Source of the DNA: G965197555 sp965197555
GTDB lineage: Bacteria > Chloroflexota > Dehalococcoidia > Lucifugimonadales > UBA3495
Assembly: GCA_965197555.1 (NCBI GenBank)
Contig: OZ240213.1
Coordinates: 2,790,001 to 2,854,000, forward strand
Length of the DNA stretch: 64,000 nt
Reading direction: 5' to 3'
Position 1 is the stretch's first letter. Every line of letters starts with the position of its first letter. The translations under genes and the position numbers were made by a program. Positions 9,010 through 17,433 of the stretch are shown piece by piece. Below the pieces are notes generated by a model. That model did not search any database and was not told the origin of the DNA. It saw only the letters and a list, made by a program, of their open reading frames with translations.

Positions 9010-9043
9010 CGTTCTGGACCGGGCATGGGCCCGCTTTCTCTGG

Positions 9044-10039
9044 TTAGCTGGAGAAAGCCTCGATTGTGTTCCGGAAGTCTCTTTTGGCGTCATTGCTTGC
9101 CGCGAAGGGAGCAATGACGGGTTCCTGCAAGCCCGACGCCCGGCGAGACTCCACCTCTCGTCTGCAATGCTCGGCTGAGCCGACAATCGCCAGTTCGTTC
9201 TGCATGGCCTCGCTCACTGCGGAAGATGCTCCTATGGTATCGCCCCGGGCAATTGCTTCTTTGATTACGGCTGACTCGTCTTGAAACCCCATCTGTTCGA
9301 AGTAGTTACTGTAGTAGGGCATAGTGAAATAGCGGGCGATCTGACCCTGTAACGCTGGCCGCACCTGATCGAGGTCATCCACCACCGCCGTCCTCACGTA
9401 GCAGGCAACGTCCACATCCTTGGGGTCTCGACCGCCTCGTTCGGCCCCTCGCCTCAGGTGTTCTGTGGCCAGCTTGAGGTAGCCGGGCGAAGCCCAGTTG
9501 AGCAGCACCCCGTCAGCGATTTCACCGCCCAACTCAATCATTTGTGGCCCCAGAGCAGCGAGGTAGATGGGGACCCTCTCGCTTACCGGGGAGATTCCCA
9601 AGCCGGACTCTTTGAGATTGAAGATACGGCCCTGATACGTGACCCGCTCTCCGATGAGCAGACGCCGGACGATCTCGACGGTTTCACGCAGCCGGGTTAT
9701 GGGGCGTTTGAAGGGTACGCCTTGGCCGTTCTCCACCGATACCCGATGGCCTACTCCCAACCCCAGAATGAAACGCCCCCCGGACAAAGCGTCCAGACTG
9801 GCGGCAGACATGGCCAAGAGAGTTGGTGTCCTGGAGAATATCGGGAGGATACCTGTACCCAGCTTCACCCTTTGGGTAGCGCTGGCGAAGGCCGTTAGCT
9901 GGGTAAAAGCGTCGCCGCCGCCTCCCTCGGGCAGCCAAACGGTGGAATAGGCGCTGCTCTCAGCCAATGCCGCCAACTCGATAAGGTCGTGAGCCGGAAT
10001 TGGCGCCCCGCTATCCAGGCGGACTCCCAGTCTTGCCAT
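9044..10039 (-). CDS. LLM-class F420/flavin-dependent oxidoreductase
   Basis: 331 aa, the usual length of single-domain luciferase-like proteins. It shows the TIM-barrel pattern of the LLM superfamily: GVRLDSGAP start, YSTVWLPEG, VKLGTGILP, LDALSGGRFILGLGVG and PIYLAALGPQMIELGGEIADGVLLNW. F420-dependent members carry this GGEIADGVLLNW-like segment, so F420 is more likely than FMN, but this is inference. It acts as an oxidoreductase or monooxygenase on an unknown organic substrate. First of four minus-strand genes (two LLM, two CMD-like) that look like a catabolic set. Confidence 0.85.
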   Translation of the reverse strand: MARLGVRLDSGAPIPAHDLIELAALAESSAYSTVWLPEGGGGDAFTQLTAFASATQRVKLGTGILPIFSRTPTLLAMSAASLDALSGGRFILGLGVGHRVSVENGQGVPFKRPITRLRETVEIVRRLLIGERVTYQGRIFNLKESGLGISPVSERVPIYLAALGPQMIELGGEIADGVLLNWASPGYLKLATEHLRRGAERGGRDPKDVDVACYVRTAVVDDLDQVRPALQGQIARYFTMPYYSNYFEQMGFQDESAVIKEAIARGDTIGASSAVSEAMQNELAIVGSAEHCRREVESRRASGLQEPVIAPFAASNDAKRDFRNTIEAFSS

Positions 10040-10166
10040 GTTCCCTCCTCAACTTGAAGCACAGGGTGTCTTTCCCCCCTCGGCTTTAGGGTCCCTGCTG
10101 CCCAACGACCAGCAACAACCTTCCGCAAGGGGCTCTGTGGAGAGGACCTGCATGGAAGAGAAGGTC

Positions 10167-10721
10167 CTAGACTGGCAGGACTGCCTCGGTCCTGTCTGAG
10201 GGCAGGTCCACTTCAAAGGCATTGATATTAAAAGCCAGCAGAGCGTAATAGCCCATGAGGCTGGTCAACTCAGTCAGGCCACGTACGCCGAATTGAGCAA
10301 GGGCGGCATCAAAAGTGGCCTGGCTAACACGGTTGGTCCGGAAGAACTCCCGCCCATAGTTCACCACAGCGGATTCATCTGGGGCCAACCCCGATAGTTC
10401 CTTCTTGTCCCGTAGGTCGTCGACTGTCTGGTCCTTCAATCCGGCGCTTCGGCCGGCGGCGGCGTGAGCGTTCCAGATGAATTGGCAATCCAACTCCCGA
10501 GCCGTGGTGAGCATGGCCAGTTCCTGGGTTTTGGACGACAACGTAGACTCCTGCCGAAGATATTCAGACAGGTGAGCTCCTCGTTGGGCTATCTCTGGGG
10601 CATTGATCATTATGGATATAGGGCCGGGAGGACTGCCTCCCCGTTGCCGCAGGATTTCATCGAAAGTGGCTCTCTGGTCTTGTGGGACGCTTTCTCCAGT
10701 TGCTGCCGGAATTCGCGCCAT
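10167..10721 (-). CDS. Carboxymuconolactone decarboxylase family (AhpD-like) protein
   Basis: 184 aa, all-helical CMD fold. The family core is visible as LSSKTQELAMLTTARELDCQFIWNAHAAAGRSAGL, where E...H-like residues sit in place of the AhpD CxxC pair: the position after ARE reads LDCQFIWNAH, with one Cys and the conserved His. With a single Cys it is more like the decarboxylase/unknown branch than a peroxide-reducing AhpD. It is 60% or more similar by eye to the next gene, so the two arose by tandem duplication. Confidence 0.8.
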   Translation of the reverse strand: MARIPAATGESVPQDQRATFDEILRQRGGSPPGPISIMINAPEIAQRGAHLSEYLRQESTLSSKTQELAMLTTARELDCQFIWNAHAAAGRSAGLKDQTVDDLRDKKELSGLAPDESAVVNYGREFFRTNRVSQATFDAALAQFGVRGLTELTSLMGYYALLAFNINAFEVDLPSDRTEAVLPV

Positions 10722-10838
10722 TTTCTCAACTCCTTTTTAGATAGCTACCAAGATACGGAATATGCAGAGTGATTTGAATACCCCTGGGTCTTGGGTGTCC
10801 ATGGCAAATGCGATGTTATTAATGGACGAGGGCCGGGA

Positions 10839-11396
10839 TCAGATGGGCAACGCTACTTCGGTCCGCTCCGTTGGAATCTCGACGCCGAAGGCATTCACGT
10901 TAAAGGCTAACAGGGCATAGCAGCCCAGTAAGTTGGTGAGCTCTGTCAGCCCCAGGACTCCAAACTGGGCCAGGGCAGCATCGAAGGTGGCCTGGCTCAC
11001 CCGGTGAGTCCGGAAGAACTCTCTTCCATAATTCACGACCGCGGCTTCGTCGGGAGCAAGGTCTGGAATCTCTTGCCTGTCCCGGAGGTTGTCCACTACC
11101 TGGTCCCGCAGTCCGGCTTGGCGGCCCAACGATGCGTGGGCGTTCCAGATGAACTGGCAGTCCCTCTCGCGGGCTGCTACCAGCATGCCCAGTTCTCTGA
11201 TTCTTGGCGAAAGAGAGGTGTCCTCCCGCAAGTACCTAGCCAGTTCCAGCCCCCGTTTCGCTACCTCAGGAGAGTTCAATAGCACAGAGCCCGGCCCACT
11301 GGCCGGCACCTCACCCCTTTGTTGAACGAACTCATCGAATGCTGGCCTCTGGTCTTCCGGAATGCTTTCTCTGGTGACAGCAGGTGTTCTCGCCAT
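10839..11396 (-). CDS. Carboxymuconolactone decarboxylase family protein, tandem paralogue
   Basis: 185 aa. Shares with its neighbour the start MAR.PA.T.ES.P.DQR, the core DCQFIWNAHA, the stretch NYGREFFRT.RVSQATFDAAL and the C-terminal ALLAFN.NAF. Same single-Cys active region. The 117-bp gap between the copies has no terminator-like hairpin, so both may be on one transcript. The role is not known; linkage to LLM oxidoreductases suggests oxidation or ring-processing of organic matter. Confidence 0.8.
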   Translation of the reverse strand: MARTPAVTRESIPEDQRPAFDEFVQQRGEVPASGPGSVLLNSPEVAKRGLELARYLREDTSLSPRIRELGMLVAARERDCQFIWNAHASLGRQAGLRDQVVDNLRDRQEIPDLAPDEAAVVNYGREFFRTHRVSQATFDAALAQFGVLGLTELTNLLGCYALLAFNVNAFGVEIPTERTEVALPI

Positions 11397-11499
11397 TACC
11401 GACTCCTTCCCAACTCGCCACGGAGGACATAGAGCGGCTGTTTGTTGCCTCTTGGCTCCTGTAATTCCCGTGGCGACTCTATGCTCTGGATAGTTAGCC

Positions 11500-12669
11500 T
11501 TAAGCGCTGGCCGTGGCTGCTTTCTCCTCGGACTTCTTGAACTCCGGGATCACGTATTTGCCGAAGAGCTCCAGCGATTTCATAACCTTCTCGTGGGGAA
11601 TGGTCTCCGTTTGCATCATGATCATCATCTGGTCGCAGCCTGCGGCCTCGTGGAGCTTCAATGCCTCGATGCAGCTATCGGGATCGCCGCCTATGACCAC
11701 GCCCCTGTCACAAAGAGTGTCCGCATCCAACCGGTTCCAGATGGCGTAGGACACTGCGCCGCCTCCCGACAGATCAGGAACCTCTTCCTTGTCGTCGCCC
11801 AAATCGACGAACCTCCTGAAGCTCTGCTGGAGGTCGTCAGGCACGCCGCCCCAGTTCTCCAGCAACCTGGCGTATATATCTTTCTGGTCTTGGACGTAGG
11901 GGCGGTCCGGCCCAAAGAAATTCTTGATGGACTGCACAGCGAGTTCGCGGGCTTCTTTGTTATTCTCCCCGCAGTAACCCAGGGTCGAGCTGCACCACTG
12001 GTTATTGACCACGGCCCCCACCGGATTGGCGTGACTGACCGTCTCTCGATAAGCGTCGATGTGCGGTTTTAATACGTCGGGAGCGCTGGCCCCGAAGGAC
12101 AGCACACCGATCCCTTTCTCCGCCGCCAGTTGGTAGGTAGAGGGTTGCAACGCGGCCACCCAGAGGGGCGGATGAGGTTTCTGGTAGGGTTTGGGCAATA
12201 CCTGGCGCGGAGGCACATTCCAGAATCGCCCCTCCCACTCAAATATATCCGACCCCCAAATTTTGGGGATCATGGAGAGGGATTCCTCCCACATGTCCCT
12301 GGTATCGCGAGGGTCGACGCCCATGCCGGTTTGCTCGTATGCGGCGGAGCGGCCGGTGCCCAGGTCCACCCGGCCGTGGGTCAAGTGGTCCAGCGTGGCT
12401 ACCCGCTCCGCTACGCGAATCGGGTGGTGGTAGGGTAGAATCACTACACCGAATCCCAATCTGATTTGCTTCGTAAGCTTGCTCAGGGCACCGTAAAAGA
12501 CCTCCGGAGACGGCGAGGCTGAGAACCCCGTGAGAAAGTGGTGTTCTACGAACCAGAGGTAATCAAAACCGACCTCGTCGGCCATGACGCACTGCTCCAA
12601 GGTCTCTTCGATCACCTTGTGGTCGTCCAGCGTAGGCCGCTGCATTTCGTACTGCACAGCAAGTTTCAT
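11500..12669 (-). CDS. LLM-class flavin-dependent oxidoreductase (bacterial luciferase-like)
   Basis: 389 aa, longer than the LLM gene at 9044 and of another subfamily: FDYLWFVEHHFLTGF (the VEHH loop of luciferase-like monooxygenases), LPYHHPIRVAERVATLDHLT, GRVDLGTGRS, and PLWVAALQPSTYQLAAEKGIGVLSFG. It probably uses reduced FMN and oxygen; the partner flavin reductase is not nearby. The C-terminal tail is Lys/Glu/Ala rich. Head of the minus-strand four-gene set; its upstream region is divergent from nudC. Confidence 0.85.
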   Translation of the reverse strand: MKLAVQYEMQRPTLDDHKVIEETLEQCVMADEVGFDYLWFVEHHFLTGFSASPSPEVFYGALSKLTKQIRLGFGVVILPYHHPIRVAERVATLDHLTHGRVDLGTGRSAAYEQTGMGVDPRDTRDMWEESLSMIPKIWGSDIFEWEGRFWNVPPRQVLPKPYQKPHPPLWVAALQPSTYQLAAEKGIGVLSFGASAPDVLKPHIDAYRETVSHANPVGAVVNNQWCSSTLGYCGENNKEARELAVQSIKNFFGPDRPYVQDQKDIYARLLENWGGVPDDLQQSFRRFVDLGDDKEEVPDLSGGGAVSYAIWNRLDADTLCDRGVVIGGDPDSCIEALKLHEAAGCDQMMIMMQTETIPHEKVMKSLELFGKYVIPEFKKSEEKAATASA

Positions 12670-12944
12670 CGGTTACTCCTCTCCAGGTGAGTTCGCTCTT
12701 CCAGTATCGAGTCCAGTAGCAACAAATGGGTGGTTACCGATCTTGAAGTAGCCCGCTTCAACGGCTCCTTCCCAGCCTGCTGGGGAAATAGTAGCGTTGA
12801 AGCAGGTGGATTGTCCACTAACTCCATTTCTGAGACCATGGGATGCGCCTTGCCGCTTAACCCAATAACTATGCTCTGTCCGATATAATGTCCGGGCGGT
12901 ACCGGTTGGTCACAACTGCATCTTGCTTTTGATTGGATGAAGAA

Positions 12945-13883
12945 ATGACGGACAAGCGATTAAATATCTCCCATGTGTATGCGGGTAATCCACTGGACCG
13001 GGGTGACCGTGAGCGCCGGGACGAACAATGGCTAGCTGACCGAGCCAGGGACCCAAGAAGTAAATTCCTGCCCATGCACGAGCTGAATGTTCTTGTAGCG
13101 AATGGGTCGCAGCATGGTCTCGGATGGCTAGACTTAGATGACCTAAGAAAATTGGGAATTGATCCAACTCCGATCTTCTTGGGGCTACGGGGCCAAGAGA
13201 CCTACTTTGTTATTGATATATCGGGCATCGGTGGGGCGTCGCAGCAGTTACAGGATGGTGGGGTCTGGAGGTTCGAAGATGCGCGGACGGCTACTGAGTA
13301 TCTAAGCGGGATGGATTCGGGAGTAGTCGCTCAAGCGCGGGCGCAGGTAAACTGGCATAACAAGCACGGTTTTTGTTCGGTCTGTGGGCACGAGACTTAC
13401 ATCAAACGCGGCGGTCAGGTACGGCAATGCCCAAAATGCGATACGGAGCATTACCCCCGGACCGATCCTGTAGTAATAACAGTCGTCGCCGACTATGACC
13501 GTTGCTTGCTCGGCCAGTCCCGAGGCCGGCTCTCCCGCATGAGGATGTACTCCGCTTTGGCAGGATTCGTCGACCAAGGGGAATCGATTGAAGAAGCCGT
13601 AGCCCGCGAGATCATGGAGGAAGCTGGCATAGAGGTGGAAAACATACGCTACCATTCCTCCCAGCCTTGGCCCTTCCCATCTTCCTTGATGATTGGCTGT
13701 CACGCGGACGCTGCGACCACCAATATCTCCATGGATGATGACGAGATGGCCGATGTCCGTTGGTTCGAACGGGATGAGGTTCTTCTTGCTTTGAAGGACC
13801 AGAGCGAGTTGCTCTCGGTCCCGGGACCGATCGCTATCGCCCACCACCTGATCAAATCTTGGGCGACCGGGGACGTTACATAA
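12945..13883 (+). CDS. nudC: NAD(+)/NADH pyrophosphatase, RNA decapping Nudix hydrolase
   Basis: 312 aa from ATG 12945 (an upstream in-frame TTG at 12933 is less likely). Order of parts: N-terminal NudC-like domain, zinc ribbon CSVCG...CPKC, the linker PRTDPVVI, the Nudix box (GFVDQGES...REIMEEAGI, all the catalytic Glu present), and the NudC-specific SQPWPFPSSLM. NudC enzymes split NADH to NMNH and AMP and remove NAD caps from RNA 5' ends. A TATAAT at 12884-12889 lies upstream but without a clear -35. Followed by the rpmH cluster. Confidence 0.92.
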   Translation: MTDKRLNISHVYAGNPLDRGDRERRDEQWLADRARDPRSKFLPMHELNVLVANGSQHGLGWLDLDDLRKLGIDPTPIFLGLRGQETYFVIDISGIGGASQQLQDGGVWRFEDARTATEYLSGMDSGVVAQARAQVNWHNKHGFCSVCGHETYIKRGGQVRQCPKCDTEHYPRTDPVVITVVADYDRCLLGQSRGRLSRMRMYSALAGFVDQGESIEEAVAREIMEEAGIEVENIRYHSSQPWPFPSSLMIGCHADAATTNISMDDDEMADVRWFERDEVLLALKDQSELLSVPGPIAIAHHLIKSWATGDVT

Positions 13884-14085
13884 TGATTCTCCACGGGGTG
13901 CTCTCAGGCTCTCCCAAAAATCCACCGGAGATTACACGGATCAGGCTCCGGTGAAGTTGATCAACCGAGGAACTGCAATTAATCAGTCGCTGCCCGACAA
14001 TTGATCCTTGGCCCGGGAGGTACGATAACCCGGTGGGAGACAGTCCAGGTCGAGGTGATTCGATGGTTTGGGCCTTCCCGCCGCC

Positions 14086-14115
14086 TTGACGGAGAAATTG
14101 AGCGGGCCATATAAT
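14086..14115 (+). promoter_or_regulatory. Sigma-70-type promoter of rpmH
   Basis: TTGACG at 14086-14091 and TATAAT at 14110-14115 with an 18-bp spacer, ending 25 bp before the rpmH ATG. Five of six and six of six matches to consensus. It probably drives rpmH-rnpA-yidD and perhaps the genes beyond. Confidence 0.75.
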
Positions 14116-14140
14116 TCCCAATGCGGAGTGGAGCCACTAC

Positions 14141-14278
14141 ATGCCTAAGAGAACTTATCAACCCAAAAAACGTCGCCGAGCCCGGGTGCACGGCTTTCGG
14201 GCCCGCTCCAGTACTTCCGACGGCCGGGCTATACTGCGGCGAAGGCGGTTCAAAGGTCGGCATCGCCTCACTGTCTAG
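14141..14278 (+). CDS. rpmH: 50S ribosomal protein L34
   Basis: 45 codons: MPKRTYQPKKRRRARVHGFR start and a GRAILRRRRFKGRHRLTV end, the near-invariant L34 sequence and the usual length. It is a small, very basic component of the large ribosomal subunit. Promoter seen just upstream; rnpA starts 16 bp after its stop, the standard bacterial order. Confidence 0.97.
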   Translation: MPKRTYQPKKRRRARVHGFRARSSTSDGRAILRRRRFKGRHRLTV

Positions 14279-14294
14279 TCGTTAGACCTCAACG

Positions 14295-14669
14295 ATGCAG
14301 AGCAGGTCCCGCCTGACCGGTAGCAAGCGGTTCGCCGAGATCCATCGGGACGGGAGAAGCGCGGCGAACCATTACCTCGTGATCCGTTATCTTTCCAACG
14401 GGCTCGATTGCAGCCGCTTCGGGTTTCTTGTCAGCAAGCGCATCGGCAAAGCTGTTGTCAGAAACAGAATAAAGCGTAGGTTGCGGGAAGTAGTCCGGGT
14501 GAGCCGGATCAAAGAAGGTTGGGACGCTGTCTTTATAGTTCGCAGAGGTTCAGCTACCGCCGACTACCGGTCCCTCAAGGAGGCAACCAACAACTTGTTG
14601 CGGCGGGCCCGGCTGATTGATGACACCATCTCTAGGGATGGTTGCCTTGAGTCTGGACCCACTAGATGA
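14295..14669 (+). CDS. rnpA: Ribonuclease P protein component
   Basis: 124 aa. The RNase P protein signature is clear: RFGFLVSKRIGKAVVRNRIKRRLREVVR, with the RNR helix that binds the pre-tRNA leader and catalytic RNA. It helps the RNA subunit cut 5' leaders off pre-tRNAs. Its stop overlaps the yidD start (ATGA), which implies translational coupling. The RNA subunit gene is not in this window. Confidence 0.95.
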   Translation: MQSRSRLTGSKRFAEIHRDGRSAANHYLVIRYLSNGLDCSRFGFLVSKRIGKAVVRNRIKRRLREVVRVSRIKEGWDAVFIVRRGSATADYRSLKEATNNLLRRARLIDDTISRDGCLESGPTR

Positions 14670-14875
14670 AATCGGTCATATTACTTGGAATCTCGGCTTA
14701 CCAGAGGGTTGTATCACCATATCTGCCTTCCGCCTGCCGGTATATTCCTAGTTGTTCTCATTACTCTCACGAGGCTGTCCTGCGGCACGGAGTCGTCAAG
14801 GGCGGTTGGCTTGGCTTGAGACGGGTGGCACGGTGCCACCCCTTAGGCGGCAAAGGATACGACCCTGTTCCTTGA
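14666..14875 (+). CDS. yidD: Membrane protein insertion efficiency factor YidD
   Basis: 69 aa, the family's normal size. Shows the diagnostic YQRVVSPYLPSACRYIPSCSHYS with its Cys pair, then RRVARCHPLGGKGYDPVP. YidD is a small membrane-associated helper of YidC-mediated insertion. Starts within the rnpA stop codon. Confidence 0.95.
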   Translation: MKSVILLGISAYQRVVSPYLPSACRYIPSCSHYSHEAVLRHGVVKGGWLGLRRVARCHPLGGKGYDPVP

Positions 14876-14915
14876 AATTTTAAGGGAAACTTTAAGGGCA
14901 ATTCTTTCTTTCGCA

Positions 14916-15455
14916 TTGCTTCGAATCTTCCGCCAGGCGAACCCGTCACCAGGCTCAGCCTCTGCTACCCCGGCGGTGCCAAAGATGGCCTATCCGGCTA
15001 TCCAGTCAACGCTGATAGTTCTCTTGCTGGGGATGTTTATGCTAGCCCTTGGTTGCACGGGTAGCCAACTTGGCGGTACCAGCAAGGGTTGGTCAGCGGC
15101 CGCCGTAAGCCAGATTTACCAAAACACCGGAAGCCGTGTCGATGAGAGAGGTACATTCTTGGCCTCTGACACCACCCTGACGGTAACCGATTCCAGGCCA
15201 TTTCAGGTGCAACAGACCCTGCATATTGATAACGAGCAATTGAAGGTTCAATTGATTCGGGGTAACAACCTGGAGGTGGAGCGGGGGGTCAACGGAACAC
15301 AGCCCGGGGACCATGCCGACGGCAGCGATTTGCGGGTGGTGGCAACCGTCGTATACGTGGCTACCAATCAAGGAGAGATCAAAGCCCTGTCCGATGGCGG
15401 CTCTGGTCCGCCTTCAACCAATTGGACCTTCAATCCCAAGAACAACAACGAATGA
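14916..15455 (+). CDS. Lipoprotein of unknown function between yidD and yidC
   Basis: Up to 179 aa from a TTG at 14916; GTG at 14976 or ATG at 14985 are equally possible starts, the last giving MAYPAIQSTLIVLLLGMF as signal with lipobox LALGC. The exported part has a repeated-strand pattern (LTVTDSRPFQVQQTLHIDNEQLKVQ, then LEVERGVNGTQPGDHADGS) seen in small beta domains, and ends with TNQGEIKALSDGGSG, which resembles one blade of the PQQ-like propeller in the next gene. Overlaps that gene by ATGA. Function unknown; the position suggests a cell-envelope role. Confidence 0.7.
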   Translation: MLRIFRQANPSPGSASATPAVPKMAYPAIQSTLIVLLLGMFMLALGCTGSQLGGTSKGWSAAAVSQIYQNTGSRVDERGTFLASDTTLTVTDSRPFQVQQTLHIDNEQLKVQLIRGNNLEVERGVNGTQPGDHADGSDLRVVATVVYVATNQGEIKALSDGGSGPPSTNWTFNPKNNNE

Positions 15456-16483
15456 AGTTCAAGGCGGTTAAGAATCAGCTTATCCCGGCCCTCATTCTGG
15501 TTACCTTACTGTTGGCACTGGCCGGGTGTTTGCCCCGCATGGGATCGCCGGCAGGACTCGGCGGCATATACTACCCTCCGGCCGTGGGTGAGGAGCTGGT
15601 CTATTTCAGCGCAGCAGACGGCTACCTATATGCTCTGAATAGAGACGGGGAAATGTTATGGCGGGAAGCACCGCAAGGGGGAGGCCAAGAGTTACAACCG
15701 CTGGTCGCGGGGCCGGCCTTGGACCCTGGGCGCAACCTGGTGGTGGTTGGTTCAGAACAGGGGGACTTATACGCCTTCAACGCAAATGACGGTTCACAGG
15801 AGTGGAAGTTTCCCGCCAGTGGCAAGATCGGCAGCATCTGGTCTACGCCGGTTATCAGCAACGGTGTGGTTTACTTCGGCTCCCACGACAAGAATGTCTA
15901 CGCAGTCAACCTGGACGACGGGACCCTAGAGTGGCGGGCTCCCACCGGAGGCGCGGTGGCGGGGCGTCCACTGTTGTTCCGAAACCTGGTTGTGGCTGGG
16001 TCATTCGATAAAAAGCTGTATGGAATTGACCGGGTCAGTGGTGAGAAGCGTTGGGAGCTGGAAGGCAAGAATTGGTTCTGGGCTGGACCCGTGGCCGACG
16101 AACGCACAATTTTCGCTCCCTCGATGGATGGCAACATCTACGTGGTAAACCAGAATGGAGAACTCCTTGATACCTACGACCTGGGTTCCCCCATTGTCTC
16201 CAGGCCGGTTCTCGTGTCCGGTGGCCTAGCGGTGGTGGCCAAAGATGCCAGGGATGTCTTTCTTCTGGACACCAGCCCCCAACCCCTTGGACCGGAGCGG
16301 CTAATAGATTCCGAGTTTGTTAGTGATGCCGATATTACCGCCTCCCTCTTCGCCCTCGGGGACCGGGTGTACGTGTCTACACAGGACAGTACTTTAATAA
16401 GGGTTGACTTGACGTCACCTAGGAACCTCGAAAAGGAGTGGTGTATCGACAACGTTAACACCGGAGAGGATAGCCGATGCTAG
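15452..16483 (+). CDS. PQQ-like beta-propeller lipoprotein (BamB-like fold)
   Basis: 343 aa from ATG 15452, which overlaps the previous stop (ATGA); this start gives a good lipoprotein signal, LILVTLLLALAGC. The body has repeated propeller blades: DGYLYALNRDGEMLWRE, GDLYAFNANDGSQEWKFP, KNVYAVNLDDGTLEWRAP, KKLYGIDRVSGEKRWELEG and GNIYVVNQNGELLDTY. Such WD40/PQQ-like domains act as protein-interaction scaffolds; BamB serves outer-membrane assembly in Gram-negatives, but in a Chloroflexota cell the role is open. The genes on both sides are for membrane insertion, which suggests an extracytoplasmic folding or quality-control role. Confidence 0.8.
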   Translation: MKFKAVKNQLIPALILVTLLLALAGCLPRMGSPAGLGGIYYPPAVGEELVYFSAADGYLYALNRDGEMLWREAPQGGGQELQPLVAGPALDPGRNLVVVGSEQGDLYAFNANDGSQEWKFPASGKIGSIWSTPVISNGVVYFGSHDKNVYAVNLDDGTLEWRAPTGGAVAGRPLLFRNLVVAGSFDKKLYGIDRVSGEKRWELEGKNWFWAGPVADERTIFAPSMDGNIYVVNQNGELLDTYDLGSPIVSRPVLVSGGLAVVAKDARDVFLLDTSPQPLGPERLIDSEFVSDADITASLFALGDRVYVSTQDSTLIRVDLTSPRNLEKEWCIDNVNTGEDSRC

Positions 16484-16518
16484 TACCCCGCGCAGCTGGT
16501 CTTAAGAGGTAGGCATTC

Positions 16519-17433
16519 TTGGAATTCTTCGCAATCTGGAACGAAGGGATTATCCGTCCGATGCTCAACACCTTGATGGTGTTGTACGTCATCAGCTTCC
16601 AGCAGATGGGCATCGCGATAATCCTGTTCACGATCCTGGTACGGGTAGTGACGCTACCCCTCAGTCTTCGGCAGATCTCTCAGATGCAACGAATGACTAC
16701 CCTCCAGCCGAAGCTGAAGGAGATACAGACCCGCTACGCCCGAGACCGCTCCCGCATATCCCAGGAGACCATGAGGATGTACCGGGAAGCCGGTGTGAGC
16801 CCCATCGGTTGCTTGGGTCCCCTCATTATTCAAATGCCCATTCTATTCGGCTTGTTCCGAGTGCTCGTTCAGACGGTGTTCTCCAAGCCCGACGACTTGG
16901 TGGGGCTCTCGGAGAAGCTATATTCATGGATCCCTTGGTTCTCGATCCACGCCGCAGCGCCTCTGAACGCCAGCTTTTTGTGGCTAGATTTGGCCGAGCC
17001 GGACCCAACTAATATTGTCATCCCCGTCTTGGTTTTCGTGTCCAGTTGGGTCCAGCAAAAAATGACCATGACCCCGGCACTGGACCCAAGGCAACAGTCC
17101 AACCAGACCATGATGCTGTGGATGATGCCCCTGCTCATCGCCTTCTTTTCTTTTACTTTCCCTAGTGGTCTTTCGGTGTATTGGATAGCGTCCAACGTGA
17201 TAGGAGTAGCCATACAATATTTTAAGACCGGGTGGGGGCCGCTGTTCCCGCTTTTCCCCAAGGCGGCGCCGGCTCCTGCTGAAGCGCAACCGGCGCCAGA
17301 AGCAGCACCTGAGGAGATAGGACAACATGGAAGCACGCGTAATGACCGCCCGAACCGTCGACGAAGCAATAGAGCTGGCCCTGAAAGAGCTAGACGTAGA
17401 CCGCGACGAGGCCGAGGTAGAAATACTAAGTAA
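16519..17433 (+). CDS. yidC: Membrane protein insertase YidC
   Basis: 304 aa from TTG 16519, with AGAGGT nine bases upstream. It has the short Gram-positive-type layout: first helix, then the amphipathic LPLSLRQISQMQRM region, the conserved Arg within the membrane groove, KEIQTRY, VSPIGCLGPLIIQMPILFGLFR, and later helices ending PSGLSVYWIASNVIGVAIQ. A Pro/Ala linker leads into a strongly basic tail (RRRSNRAGPERARRRPRRGR), which would bind the ribosome or RNA. The last 107 bases overlap jag in another frame. Confidence 0.93.
   Translation: MEFFAIWNEGIIRPMLNTLMVLYVISFQQMGIAIILFTILVRVVTLPLSLRQISQMQRMTTLQPKLKEIQTRYARDRSRISQETMRMYREAGVSPIGCLGPLIIQMPILFGLFRVLVQTVFSKPDDLVGLSEKLYSWIPWFSIHAAAPLNASFLWLDLAEPDPTNIVIPVLVFVSSWVQQKMTMTPALDPRQQSNQTMMLWMMPLLIAFFSFTFPSGLSVYWIASNVIGVAIQYFKTGWGPLFPLFPKAAPAPAEAQPAPEAAPEEIGQHGSTRNDRPNRRRSNRAGPERARRRPRRGRGRNTK

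Noticed and set aside
13884..14140. oriC next to rpmH
   Set aside because: No dnaA gene and no cluster of TTATCCACA-like boxes was seen in the gap.
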